Shown: positions 1-8,695, counted from the first letter of the stretch. The stretch: DNA of 64,000 nt from Rhodospirillaceae bacterium (GCA_008012315.1 SSEL01000022.1:1-64000), one strand, 5' to 3'. Notes: generated from the sequence alone by a model not told the origin. Numbers and translations are program-made.

Positions 1-24
1 ATGCTCATGCATATGATTTGTATA

Positions 25-61
25 ATTTTATTGTTCTATTGCCGCGATAGAGGCAGGCTAT
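25..61. promoter_or_regulatory. Putative OxyR operator
   Basis: Four quarter-sites at strict 7-base spacing read ATTT-N7-CTAT-N7-ATAG-N7-CTAT. The last three match the known OxyR consensus tetramers (ATAG/CTAT alternating every 11 bp) exactly. The site lies 30 bp before the oxyR start in an AT-rich stretch. It could serve autoregulation and also a divergent gene beyond the left edge. Binding is inferred. Confidence 0.55.
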
Positions 62-91
62 TGTGAACGATGACACACGGGCGAGGGATCG

Positions 92-994
92 ATGACCCTG
101 ACGGAATTGCGCTATCTCGTTGCCCTGGCCGACCAGCGTCATTTCGGCCGCGCCGCCGAGTTCTGCAACGTGAGCCAGCCCACGCTCAGCACGCAGATCC
201 GGAAGCTGGAGGATTATCTCGGGATCGCCCTGTTCGAGCGCGGCAATCGCAGCGTCGTCCCCACACCGGTCGGCGAGCGGGTCATTGCCGAGGCCCGGCA
301 CGTGCTGAACGGCGCCAGCCGGCTGCGGGATATTGCCGGGGCGGCCCGGTCGGTTCTCGCGGGGCCGCTCAGCCTTGGCATCATTCCGACCCTCAGCCCC
401 TATCTGCTGCCTTGGCTCCTGTCGCCATTGCGGGCGGCGTTTCCCGCCCTGGAACTCAATCTGGTCGAAGATCAGACCGCCGTGCTTTTGCGGGCTCTTT
501 CGGATTATGAACTGGATGCCGCATTGCTGGCCCTGCCGGTCGATGCCCCGGATATCGAACAGCAGCCGCTGTTCGACGAAACCTTCTACCTGGCCTGCCC
601 GGCCGACCATCCATTGGCGCATCGCGACCGTGTGCGGATGACGGAGATCGAGACGGCCTCGCTGATGTTGTTGTCGGAAGGGCATTGTCTCCGGGACCAG
701 GCCATTGCCCTGTGCAGCCAGCCCTTGATCGATCCCGGCTTCCGCACGGCGAGCCTGACCACCTTGCGCCATCTGGTCGCCGCCGGTTATGGCTGCACCC
801 TGCTGCCGGCCTTGGCAGGCGCTGCGGAAACCGATGCACGCATCACCCTGGTGCCGCTGGCGGAGAATAATGCCAGGCGGCGCATCGGCTTGGTCTGGCG
901 TCGGGGGTCCCCCCGGCGAACCGATTTCGATGCACTGGCGGCGCTCATTCGCAAGCAAGCGCCGGCCCCGGTGACGGTGGTTCCGGCAAATTGA
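92..994 (+). CDS. oxyR: LysR-family hydrogen peroxide sensor OxyR
   Basis: A 300-residue LysR-type regulator. The N-terminal winged helix-turn-helix is at about residues 1-60 (LTELRYLVALAD, NVSQPTLSTQIRKLE) and the LysR substrate-binding domain follows from about 90. The redox pair that defines OxyR is present at the same numbers as in Escherichia coli: C199 in EGHCLRDQA and C208 nine residues later. In the family these form a disulfide on peroxide exposure and switch on antioxidant genes. The ATG follows a GGGAT-like ribosome site. The gene stands alone on the plus strand, with a sensor kinase starting about 150 bp downstream. The operator-like repeat directly upstream suggests autoregulation. 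The call is firm because of the cysteine pair; the target genes are not visible. Confidence 0.93.
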   Translation: MTLTELRYLVALADQRHFGRAAEFCNVSQPTLSTQIRKLEDYLGIALFERGNRSVVPTPVGERVIAEARHVLNGASRLRDIAGAARSVLAGPLSLGIIPTLSPYLLPWLLSPLRAAFPALELNLVEDQTAVLLRALSDYELDAALLALPVDAPDIEQQPLFDETFYLACPADHPLAHRDRVRMTEIETASLMLLSEGHCLRDQAIALCSQPLIDPGFRTASLTTLRHLVAAGYGCTLLPALAGAAETDARITLVPLAENNARRRIGLVWRRGSPRRTDFDALAALIRKQAPAPVTVVPAN

Positions 995-1145
995 CATCCA
1001 ACCCGAGATTCCGGCCTTATCCCGATCAGGCGTGCCGTGTATTGTGGCAACCATGTCGGTCACCCATTGGTTTCGCCACATCGTTCGATATATGAACGGA
1101 ACAGCTGACGGCGCGGCCCGGCCAAGTGCCCGGCAAGGCAGTGTC

Positions 1146-4073
1146 ATGCCTCCCCTACCGGCGGGAAAATTTGGCCGGACGGCCACTTACTGGGCACCCT
1201 ATCTGCTGACTTACGCCAGCTATCTGATCGCAACGAAGATTGGCGTGATGATGGCCTTGCCGGACAGCATTTCACCGGTCTGGCCGGCCAGCGGCATCGC
1301 CTTAGCCATGACCTTGCATTTCGGCAACCGCGCCGGCATCGCCATATTCGCAGCCTTCCTCACCGCACAAATACTCTGGCCGCCAATTGCACTTCCGCTC
1401 GGCGCCGGTCTTGGCGCGGCTCTCGGTGCCGCGGCCGAGCCGACGCTCTCCGCCTATCTTTTGCGGCGTTTCGCCACCTTCGATCCAGCCTTGCCGCGAT
1501 TCCGCGACGTCGTGGCCTTGATGTTGCTCGGGGCCTCGGTCGGCCCGCTGCTCAACAGCCTTTTCACCATCCTGCTTTTCTCGATCTCGGGTGCGATTCC
1601 CTGGCCGCATTTCTGGCCCGCCGCGGAAACCTTCTGGCTCGGCAATGCCGGCGGCGTTCTGATGCTGGGCGCGGCAACGCTCGTGTGGCTGGAACGGCCG
1701 GCCAAGTCGCCGCTGGACTCGGCAGCACTGATCGAGGCCGGCGTCATTTTCGCGCTCCTCTCGATCATTGTCCTCGGCCTGCAGCGTCTCGACATCCTGC
1801 AACAGCTGAATCAATCGGACGCGGTCGCATTCCTGTGTTTCCCGCTGATAGCCTGGGCGTCGATCCGCCTGGATCTGCGCCTGTCGAGCGCCATCACCTT
1901 GCTGATCGCCTTCGAGAGCATCGCGGTTGCGCGCTGGGGAACCGGACCGTTTCGCTACGGCGAACCGGAGACGGCGATTCTCGTCATCCAGCTTTTGATT
2001 CTCTCCCTGAATGTCACCAACCAGTTGCTCGGCGGCCTGGTGCGGCAGAAGGACATGGCGGAAGAAACTCTGCGCGATCGCGAGGAATTCCTGTCCCTGG
2101 CCGTCCATGGCAGCAATGACGGATTGTTCGACTTCCATCGCGCGACACGCCGGCTGTGGCTGTCGCCCAGGTGGAAGGAGCAATTGGGATATGACGACAA
2201 GGAACTGCCCAACCGGCTGGAAAGCTGGGAACGCCTGATCCTGCCGGAAGACCGGCAGAAGGCATCGACGCTGTTCGCGGAGATCGACCAGGGTCACACC
2301 ACCCATAGCAATTGCATGATGCGCTTCCGTCACAAGCAGGGCCATATCGCACATATCCTGTGCCGACTATCGGTACGGCGCGGGGCGGACGGGCGCGTCA
2401 TGCGGCTGGTCGGCACGCATACGGATCTGACAGCCCTGATCAATGCGCGCGAAGAGCTTGAACACCAGACCGCTTCCCTGACCCGGTTGGCGCGTGATCT
2501 CAATCTGCAGCGCCGCGAGGCGGAAGCGGCGAACGAGGCGAAGTCGGCTTTCCTGGCAACCGTGAGCCATGAGGTGCGAACGCCGATGAATGGCGTCATC
2601 GGCATGCTCGGCCTGCTGCTCGACACATCGCTGGAATCCGATCAGCGGCGCTATGCCAATACGGCGCTCGCCTCCGCCGAAGAACTGCTGATCATCATCA
2701 ACGACATCCTCGATGTCTCGAAACTGGAGGCCGGGCGCCTGACGCTCGATATCATCGATTGCGACCTGCCGGCGCTGGTGGAAGGGATCGTAGCCCTCTT
2801 TTCCGCCCGGGCGGCCAGCAAGGGAAACAGCCTTTCCGCCGAGATCGATGGCAACGTGCCACGGCAGATACGCAGCGACCCGACGCGGCTGCGGCAGGTC
2901 CTGATGAACCTGGTCGGCAATGCCATTAAATTCACCCAGGACGGCGATGTCATCATCCGCCTGCGATATCTTGAACGGCGCGGCGATGACGGCGCCCCTG
3001 GAACGGCACATCCCGACGGCCATCGCCTCGCGATCGAGGTCGCCGATACCGGTATCGGCATCGCCTCGACCCAAATCGAGCATCTGTTCGAGCGCTTTCG
3101 CCAGGCCGACGATTCCATTACGCGTCGCTTCGGCGGCACCGGCCTTGGCTTGACGATTTCCAAGCAACTGGTCGAATTGATGGGCGGCCGGATTTCCGTC
3201 ACCAGCCGCGTGGACGCCGGCAGCACCTTCAAGGTCATCCTGCCTTGCCTCCGAAGTACCGCCGTCCCGGAGGCCAAAGCCGCATCAGCATTCCCGGGCG
3301 TGGAAAACCCGCAACCCTGTCACGTGCTGGTGGTCGAAGATAATGCCGTGAACCGTGCCTTGGTCACGGAAATGCTGGGCCGCGCCGGCCATCGCGTCAC
3401 CACGGTCGAGAATGGCATGGCGGCTTTGAGCGCCGTTGAGCGCGACCATTTCGACATCATCCTGATGGATGTGCAGATGCCCGAGGTCGATGGCGTCACG
3501 GCCATGCAATGGATACGCGAACGTGGCGACAGCCGCCGGCTGACGCCCATCATCGCCTTGACAGCGGATACGATGACGGGAAGCCGCGAGCACTTCATCG
3601 CCACCGGTTTCAGCGATTACCTGGAGAAACCGGTCCGCGCGGCAAAGCTGCTGGAGACGATATCGCGGCATCTCGACCCGAAACCGGCGCGCAACACGGC
3701 TCCTGGCCCCGCTGCCGCAGCGGGATCAATCGACAAAAGCGAATTGGCGGCATTGCTGGACCATCCCGGCAATCCGGGCTTCGGTCATGCGCCGGATCGC
3801 CTGGCCGGCGATATCCAGGATGACTTGCGCCGCCTGCGCACGGCGATCGATCTCGGCGACTACGATGGCTGCCATCATGCGCTGGATAGCCTGGCGAAGG
3901 ATGCGCAACAGATCGGCGCCCGGGGCCTGGCGGAACTGGCACGGCATGTTTCGACGACGGCCGATAATGTCGAAACGGTTTTCGCCAGGCTCTCACAGCT
4001 GCAAAGCGTCGCGGAACGGGTTATCACCCGCTTGAACGAAGAATACCAGACCGACACGGAGATCAAGGCATGA
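1146..4073 (+). CDS. MASE1-domain hybrid sensor histidine kinase with receiver and Hpt-like tail
   Basis: A membrane hybrid kinase of 975 residues. The first ~300 residues carry about eight hydrophobic segments of the MASE1 sensor type. A PAS domain follows, then HisKA with the phospho-acceptor in TVSHEVRTPMNG (H475), a HATPase domain with N box (RLRQVLMNLVGNAIKF), DTGIGI and GGTGLGL, and a receiver domain with D775 in LMDVQMPEVDG. The C-terminal ~100 residues look like an Hpt domain around H911 (HHALDSLAKDAQQIGA), but the usual lysine and glycine after the histidine are replaced by D and S, so transfer may be altered. The ATG was chosen for AAGG seven bases upstream; an in-frame GTG lies at 1032. 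Its stop overlaps the next start by four bases, so the two are probably co-translated. The ligand is unknown. Confidence 0.88.
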   Translation: MPPLPAGKFGRTATYWAPYLLTYASYLIATKIGVMMALPDSISPVWPASGIALAMTLHFGNRAGIAIFAAFLTAQILWPPIALPLGAGLGAALGAAAEPTLSAYLLRRFATFDPALPRFRDVVALMLLGASVGPLLNSLFTILLFSISGAIPWPHFWPAAETFWLGNAGGVLMLGAATLVWLERPAKSPLDSAALIEAGVIFALLSIIVLGLQRLDILQQLNQSDAVAFLCFPLIAWASIRLDLRLSSAITLLIAFESIAVARWGTGPFRYGEPETAILVIQLLILSLNVTNQLLGGLVRQKDMAEETLRDREEFLSLAVHGSNDGLFDFHRATRRLWLSPRWKEQLGYDDKELPNRLESWERLILPEDRQKASTLFAEIDQGHTTHSNCMMRFRHKQGHIAHILCRLSVRRGADGRVMRLVGTHTDLTALINAREELEHQTASLTRLARDLNLQRREAEAANEAKSAFLATVSHEVRTPMNGVIGMLGLLLDTSLESDQRRYANTALASAEELLIIINDILDVSKLEAGRLTLDIIDCDLPALVEGIVALFSARAASKGNSLSAEIDGNVPRQIRSDPTRLRQVLMNLVGNAIKFTQDGDVIIRLRYLERRGDDGAPGTAHPDGHRLAIEVADTGIGIASTQIEHLFERFRQADDSITRRFGGTGLGLTISKQLVELMGGRISVTSRVDAGSTFKVILPCLRSTAVPEAKAASAFPGVENPQPCHVLVVEDNAVNRALVTEMLGRAGHRVTTVENGMAALSAVERDHFDIILMDVQMPEVDGVTAMQWIRERGDSRRLTPIIALTADTMTGSREHFIATGFSDYLEKPVRAAKLLETISRHLDPKPARNTAPGPAAAAGSIDKSELAALLDHPGNPGFGHAPDRLAGDIQDDLRRLRTAIDLGDYDGCHHALDSLAKDAQQIGARGLAELARHVSTTADNVETVFARLSQLQSVAERVITRLNEEYQTDTEIKA

Positions 4074-5407
4074 CCCAAGCAGACAGCCGATCGCCTGCCG
4101 TCGATGCCGATATCATGCGCCAATGCCTGAGCGAGCTTGACGCCATGAAATTGGACATGCGCAGCAAAGGCGTGCCGGCACCGGCGGAAACCTCGAAGCT
4201 GGCCGGGACAGGCTGGAACGTTCTCGCCGGCGACCTGCCTTTTCCCCTGGCGGTCCTGAAGCAGACGGCGCTGCAGCATAACAGCAATTGGATGCGGCGC
4301 TTCCTGTCCGCAACGGGCGTTTCCCTCGCTCCGCATGGTAAAACCACCATGGCGCCGCAGCTTTTTGCCCGGCAATTGGAAGATGGCTGCTGGGGCATCA
4401 CCGTCGCGACCGCCCAGCAAGCGATCGTCTGCGCACAAGCCGGAATCAGGCGCATCCTGATGGCCAACCAGTTGGTCGGACCGGCGAATATCGCCCAGAT
4501 TCTCGGCCTGCTGGGATCGGTCCCGGAGCTGGACTTCTATTGCTATGTCGATTCCATCGACGGCGTCAGCCTGCTGGCGGAAGTATTGCGCGCCCATCAT
4601 GACCTCTCGCTCAATGTCCTGCTTGAAATGGGCGTGAAAGGTGGCCGGACCGGTTGCCGCAGCATCGCCGATGCCAGCCGCGTCCTTGATGCCCTTGCCA
4701 AGGTCGAGGGCATCAAGCTGCGCGGCGTCGCCGGCTTCGAAGGCATGATTCACGGCGCCAGCCAGGCGGAGACGGAAGCCCAGGTGACCGCCTTCCTGGA
4801 CCTGATGGCCGACGCCTTCATGCTCTGCCGCCAGCGACAGGCCTTTGCCAGCGATGGGGAAGCCATCATCAGCGCCGGCGGCTCATCCTTCTTCGATATC
4901 GTGGCGCTTCGACTGAAGGAAATGCGCGATCCAGGGCCGACACGGGTCGTCATTCGCAGCGGGTGCTACCTGACGCATGATTCCGGCCTCTATGATAACG
5001 GCTTTCCGGAACTGGCGCGGCGCCTGCCGCCCGATCTGGCACAGCAGTTGGGGCGGCTGCAGCCGGGCCTGTTCGTCTGGAGTTGCGTCCAGTCGCGGCC
5101 CGAACCCGGCCTCGCTTTGCTGACCATGGGCCGGCGCGATGCCTCCCACGATGCCGGATTGCCGGTCCCGGTTTTGCGTGGCCGTGTCGGTTCGGCCGGA
5201 ACGACACCGCTGGACCGGCACTGGCAGATCAGGCAGATGAACGACCAGCATGCCTATCTGCAATTGCCGGAAACGGCCGATCTGCAGGTTGGCGACCTGG
5301 TCTGCTGCGGCATTTCCCACCCTTGCACCACCTTCGATAAATGGCGCGTCATTCCCCTGGTCGATGACAATTGGAGCATCACCGGCGCGGTACACACTTA
5401 TTTCTGA
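4070..5407 (+). CDS. Alanine racemase-fold PLP enzyme, D-amino acid deaminase / D-serine dehydratase-like
   Basis: 445 residues of the fold type III PLP family that includes low-specificity D-threonine aldolase and DSD1-type D-serine dehydratase. The PLP lysine is K91 in APHGKTTMAPQ. The C-terminal end carries the histidine and cysteine pair typical of the metal-binding D-serine dehydratase-like domain (GISHPCTTFDKWR). No signal peptide is visible, so it should be cytoplasmic, consuming a D-amino acid or a D-hydroxy amino acid. The start codon overlaps the kinase stop (ATGA), which implies translational coupling. Aldolase versus dehydratase/deaminase cannot be settled from motifs; the deaminase/dehydratase type is the better fit because of the metal-ligand tail. 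Confidence 0.8.
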   Translation: MTQADSRSPAVDADIMRQCLSELDAMKLDMRSKGVPAPAETSKLAGTGWNVLAGDLPFPLAVLKQTALQHNSNWMRRFLSATGVSLAPHGKTTMAPQLFARQLEDGCWGITVATAQQAIVCAQAGIRRILMANQLVGPANIAQILGLLGSVPELDFYCYVDSIDGVSLLAEVLRAHHDLSLNVLLEMGVKGGRTGCRSIADASRVLDALAKVEGIKLRGVAGFEGMIHGASQAETEAQVTAFLDLMADAFMLCRQRQAFASDGEAIISAGGSSFFDIVALRLKEMRDPGPTRVVIRSGCYLTHDSGLYDNGFPELARRLPPDLAQQLGRLQPGLFVWSCVQSRPEPGLALLTMGRRDASHDAGLPVPVLRGRVGSAGTTPLDRHWQIRQMNDQHAYLQLPETADLQVGDLVCCGISHPCTTFDKWRVIPLVDDNWSITGAVHTYF

Positions 5408-5450
5408 CACAACCCCATCTGCAAAGACGAAACATCTCACCGAGGAAATT

Positions 5451-5795
5451 ATGCAAGCTGCGTTGATGCCGGTCGGCATGTTGCTGCTGTCGAACATCTT
5501 CATGACCTTCGCCTGGTACGGTCATCTGAAATTCAAAAGCGCTCCCCTTTTCCTGGTCATCGTCGTCAGTTGGAGCATCGCTTTTTTCGAATATTGCCTG
5601 GCGGTGCCGGCCAACCGCTTCGGCAGCAGCTATTATTCGGCAGCACAGCTCAAGACCATTCAGGAAATCGTCACCTTGCTGGTGTTCAGCATCTTCTCCT
5701 GGCTTTATCTGGGCGAGGCGATCCGCTGGAACCATCTGGTCGGCTTTGCCCTGATCTGCGGCGCCGCCTTCTTCATTTTCCATGACTGGTCTTGA
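5451..5795 (+). CDS. DUF486 family small membrane protein
   Basis: 114 residues with four hydrophobic segments (about 6-22, 30-50, 72-90 and 95-111). The family pattern includes NIFMTFAWYGHLKF, SWSIAFFEYCLAVPANR and AQLKTIQEIVTL. DUF486 proteins resemble half-size members of the drug/metabolite transporter fold, but no substrate is established. The ATG was chosen because of GAGGAAA seven bases upstream. It follows the D-amino-acid enzyme by 43 bp on the same strand and precedes the cytidine deaminase by 38 bp, so it probably lies in the same transcript. It could export or import a product of the preceding enzyme, but that is inference. Confidence 0.85.
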   Translation: MQAALMPVGMLLLSNIFMTFAWYGHLKFKSAPLFLVIVVSWSIAFFEYCLAVPANRFGSSYYSAAQLKTIQEIVTLLVFSIFSWLYLGEAIRWNHLVGFALICGAAFFIFHDWS

Positions 5796-5816
5796 CCATC
5801 GAAGTCTTGACCATCG
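5789..5816. repeat. Tandem 15-bp duplication across the DUF486 stop codon
   Basis: The unit GTCTTGACCATCGAA is followed at once by GTCTTGACCATCG, a second copy lacking its last two bases. The first copy contains the stop codon of the DUF486 gene. It looks like a replication-slippage duplication and has no evident function. Confidence 0.8.
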
Positions 5817-5833
5817 GGGTCCAGGATCGCAGG

Positions 5834-6346
5834 ATGCCTGCCCGTCAAAACGAGGACATGATGCAGGAAGTGCTGAAAGGCCGATCTGGCGAGACGCAAC
5901 CGGCAGCGGGCAGCGAGACCCTGACCGCGGCCGATGAAGCCCTGATCGACGCCGCCCGCCAGTTGATCACCGCCCGCTACACCGAAAACCGCCACCATAT
6001 CGCGGCGGCGGTGCGCGGTGCCTCCGGCCGGATCTATACCGGCTTGCATCTCGACACCTATGTCGGCCGGGCTTCCGTCTGTGCCGAGGCCGTCGCCTTG
6101 GGCCAGGCGTTGACCGCCGGGGAAACCGCGATCGAGGCCATCGTTTCGCTGCGCCATCCCCGCCCGCGCGAGCAGCATCGGGATTGCAAGGTCGTGTCTC
6201 CCTGTGGCATCTGCCGGGAAATGCTGACGGACTTTGCCGCCGGCTGCGTCGTGATCCTGGCGGCGCCGGAACCCGGCGGTGAATCGCGACTGAAGCGGGT
6301 ACCGGTCGCCGACCTTCTCCCGGAAAAATATCGCCGCCAGCCGTGA
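5834..6346 (+). CDS. Cytidine deaminase family protein (blasticidin-S deaminase-like)
   Basis: About 170 residues with the zinc-dependent cytidine deaminase signature: the catalytic CAE in SVCAEAVALGQAL, then PCGICREML supplying the other two zinc cysteines. The single short catalytic domain resembles the tetrameric Cdd and blasticidin-S deaminase class rather than the long dimeric E. coli type. The likely role is hydrolytic deamination of (deoxy)cytidine or a related aminohydrolase reaction in the cytoplasm. The ATG chosen has AGGA seven bases upstream; ATG codons at 5858 and 5861 are alternatives, with GAGG just before them. It follows the DUF486 gene closely. Substrate choice cannot be decided from the motifs alone. 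Confidence 0.8.
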   Translation: MPARQNEDMMQEVLKGRSGETQPAAGSETLTAADEALIDAARQLITARYTENRHHIAAAVRGASGRIYTGLHLDTYVGRASVCAEAVALGQALTAGETAIEAIVSLRHPRPREQHRDCKVVSPCGICREMLTDFAAGCVVILAAPEPGGESRLKRVPVADLLPEKYRRQP

Positions 6347-6424
6347 CCTAACGAAGACATTGTCACGCAGCTGCGTCAGTCCGTCCCGGCCATTATCCGC
6401 TTTTCCACTGGCCTTTACGGGTCA

Positions 6425-6443
6425 TGGCGCTATCTTTGCGCCA
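6425..6443 (+). promoter_or_regulatory. Short inverted repeat upstream of ctaA
   Basis: Arms TGGCGC and GCGCCA are separated by seven bases and followed by the AT-rich ATTTATATTCC, 40 bp before the ctaA GTG start. It could be an operator or a leader hairpin. Support is weak because the arms are only six bases. Confidence 0.25.
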
Positions 6444-6482
6444 ATTTATATTCCTCAATCCGTGCTCCCGCCGAGGTAGATT

Positions 6483-7577
6483 GTGAGCCTGACCCAGACC
6501 GTTTCCGCCGATCGCACCGGCAATTCACAGCCGCTGCCCGTCAGCCTTCCCGGCGACAAGGCGGTCGGCGCCTGGCTGCTGGTGATCTGTTTCATGATCC
6601 TGGGCCAGTTCCTGATCGGCGCGGTCACCCGGCTGACCGGCTCCGGCCTGTCGATCATGGAATGGAAGCCGATCATCGGTTTCATTCCGCCGCTGAACGA
6701 GACGCAGTGGGGCCATGCTTTCGACCTCTACAAGCAGACGATGCAGTATAAGGACATGAACTCGGACATGACCCTGGCCGGGTTCCAGGGGATTTTCTGG
6801 TGGGAGTATATCCACCGTGTCTGGGCGCGCCTGATCGGCTTCGTCTTCCTGGTGCCCTTCCTGGTGTTCCTGGTGAAAGGCTGGATCCGCAAAGCCTGGC
6901 GCGGCAAGCTCATCACCATGTTCGTGCTGGGTGGCTTGCAGGGCCTGATGGGCTGGATCATGGTCGCCAGCGGTTTCGAGGACCGCACCAGCGTCAGCCA
7001 GTACCGGCTGGTCGCGCATCTGCTGTTGGCGCTGCTGATCTATGGCTACATCCTCTGGTCGGCGCTGGATCTGCTGCAGCCCTCACCCTGGGCCGCCCGG
7101 CAAACGCCCGCCAAGAGCCTGCGCCGGCATGGCTGGATCATGCTGGCTTTCGTCGTCCTGGAAATCGGCCTTGGCGGTTTCGTTGCCGGCCTGCATGGCG
7201 GGCTGATCTACAACAACTTCCCGATGATGGGCGAACATTTCATCGCCGATGACCTGTTCTTCCAGTCACCCTGGTGGATCAACTTCTTCGAAAATCCGGG
7301 TACCGCGCAATTCGTGCATCGGGTGATGGCGCTGGTCGTCGCCCTGACGCTGTTTGCTTTCGTCATCCGGATATGCCGTGGCGGTTTGCCGGACCGGCTG
7401 CAATTGCGCGCCTATTATCTTATCCTCGGCGTCATCGTGCAGATCGGCCTCGGCATCTCGACCCTGATGCTGGTGGTGCCGGTTTCCCTGGCGACCATTC
7501 ATCAGGGCGGCGCGATCGTTCTGTTCTCCCTGGCGCTTTTCGCGCTGCACGGCTTGAAGCGGGTGAAAGCGGTATGA
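6483..7577 (+). CDS. ctaA: Heme A synthase CtaA (COX15 type)
   Basis: 364 residues with eight predicted membrane helices arranged as two similar four-helix halves, as in type-2 CtaA/Cox15. Family landmarks are GAVTRLTGSGLSIMEWKP after helix 1, FWWEYIHRVWARLIG with a heme-ligand histidine, YRLVAHLLLAL, GLIYNNFPMMG and QFVHRVMAL. The enzyme oxidises heme O to heme A for aa3-type cytochrome oxidase in the inner membrane. The start is GTG with GAGG six bases upstream. The stop codon overlaps the ATG of the CobW-family gene (ATGA), so the two are translationally coupled. A SCO-type protein, also used in oxidase assembly, is encoded far away at the right end. Confidence 0.95.
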   Translation: MSLTQTVSADRTGNSQPLPVSLPGDKAVGAWLLVICFMILGQFLIGAVTRLTGSGLSIMEWKPIIGFIPPLNETQWGHAFDLYKQTMQYKDMNSDMTLAGFQGIFWWEYIHRVWARLIGFVFLVPFLVFLVKGWIRKAWRGKLITMFVLGGLQGLMGWIMVASGFEDRTSVSQYRLVAHLLLALLIYGYILWSALDLLQPSPWAARQTPAKSLRRHGWIMLAFVVLEIGLGGFVAGLHGGLIYNNFPMMGEHFIADDLFFQSPWWINFFENPGTAQFVHRVMALVVALTLFAFVIRICRGGLPDRLQLRAYYLILGVIVQIGLGISTLMLVVPVSLATIHQGGAIVLFSLALFALHGLKRVKAV

Positions 7578-8695
7578 GTGATATAGCAGCCCAGACGTCC
7601 GAGGCCCCGGTGAAGGAAAAAGCGCTGGAGAAACTGCCGGTTTCGGTGATCACCGGTTTTCTCGGCTCCGGCAAGACGACCCTGCTCCGCCATCTCCTGG
7701 CCCAGGACTGGATGGCCGATACCGCCGTCGTCATCAACGAATTCGGCGAAATCGGCCTGGATCACGAGCTGGTCGAGGCCGCCAGCGAAGACACGATCCT
7801 GCTCTCCTCCGGCTGCCTCTGCTGCACAGTGCGTGGCGATCTGATCGATACCTTGCGGCGGCTCTACAAGCAGCGCGACCGCGGCGAGATCCCCGCCTTC
7901 CGGCGTCTGGTGATCGAGACCACCGGTCTTGCCGATCCCGCCCCCATCCTGCACACCCTGATCGGCGACCCCTTGCTCTCCGCCTTCTATCGCCTGGACG
8001 GCGTCGTCACCACGGTGGATGCGGTCAATGCCATGGCGCAAATGGACCGCCAGCCGGAGCCGGTCAAGCAGGCCGCCGTGGCCGACCGCCTCCTGCTGAC
8101 CAAGACCGATCTGGTGGATGAGGCGAAGCTGCAAAAACTGGAACAACGCCTGCACGATCTCAATCCCGCGGCGCCGATCTATCGCATCGTCCAGGGTCAG
8201 GTCGATGCCAGGCATTTGTTCAATGCCGGCCTCTACGATCCGGAAACCAAGAGCCTCGATGTCCAGCGCTGGCTGCGTGAGGAGGCTTACAACGCACCGG
8301 ATCATGGTCATGCGCATGGCGATCATGAACATGGCGATCATCACGCCGATGATCATCACCACGTTCACGACGTCAATCGCCACGACGATCACATCCGCGC
8401 CTTTTGCCTGACGCATGATGCGCCCTTGGACTGGGATCGCTTCGTCGCCTGGATCGAAATGCTCACCACCACCCAGGGTGCCAATCTGCTGCGGGTGAAA
8501 GGAATCCTGAACGTTGCCGGTGAAGATAAGCCTGTCGCCGTTCATGGCGTGCAGCATCTGTTTCATCCGGCCGTCGTGCTGCCGGCATGGCCGAGCGAGG
8601 ACCGGCGATCCCGCCTTGTTTTCATCACGCGCGATCTCGACCGCGAGGTGCTTGGCAAGTCCTTGGCGGATTTTCAGAAATCGGCGGTGGTCTGA
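7574..8695 (+). CDS. CobW-family (COG0523) GTP-binding metallochaperone
   Basis: 373 residues. The P-loop GFLGSGKTT lies at about 28-36, the metal-binding CxCC motif is C81-L-C-C84 in SSGCLCCTVRGD, and the guanine-specificity LTKTDLV comes later. A histidine-rich segment at about 244-273 contains repeated HGD and HHH clusters. The CobW C-terminal domain closes the protein. The family delivers zinc or other divalent metals in a GTP-dependent way. Start overlap with ctaA (ATGA) implies a shared transcript, unusual because most zinc-responsive members sit beside Zur-regulated genes. No Zur-like palindrome is obvious. Zinc is the default guess for the metal; the long His loop fits that but does not prove it. 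Confidence 0.88.
   Translation: MSDIAAQTSEAPVKEKALEKLPVSVITGFLGSGKTTLLRHLLAQDWMADTAVVINEFGEIGLDHELVEAASEDTILLSSGCLCCTVRGDLIDTLRRLYKQRDRGEIPAFRRLVIETTGLADPAPILHTLIGDPLLSAFYRLDGVVTTVDAVNAMAQMDRQPEPVKQAAVADRLLLTKTDLVDEAKLQKLEQRLHDLNPAAPIYRIVQGQVDARHLFNAGLYDPETKSLDVQRWLREEAYNAPDHGHAHGDHEHGDHHADDHHHVHDVNRHDDHIRAFCLTHDAPLDWDRFVAWIEMLTTTQGANLLRVKGILNVAGEDKPVAVHGVQHLFHPAVVLPAWPSEDRRSRLVFITRDLDREVLGKSLADFQKSAVV

Noticed and set aside
5..1186. Long minus-strand open frame of 393 codons opposite oxyR and the kinase start
   Set aside because: It lies antisense to oxyR, which has clear motifs, and its translation shows no domain, with an odd Q/R/G-rich composition typical of the complement of a high-GC gene.
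8304..8394. Low-complexity CAT/GAT-rich stretch that could be a DNA repeat
   Set aside because: It encodes the histidine-rich metal loop of the CobW-type protein, in frame; not a separate repeat element.
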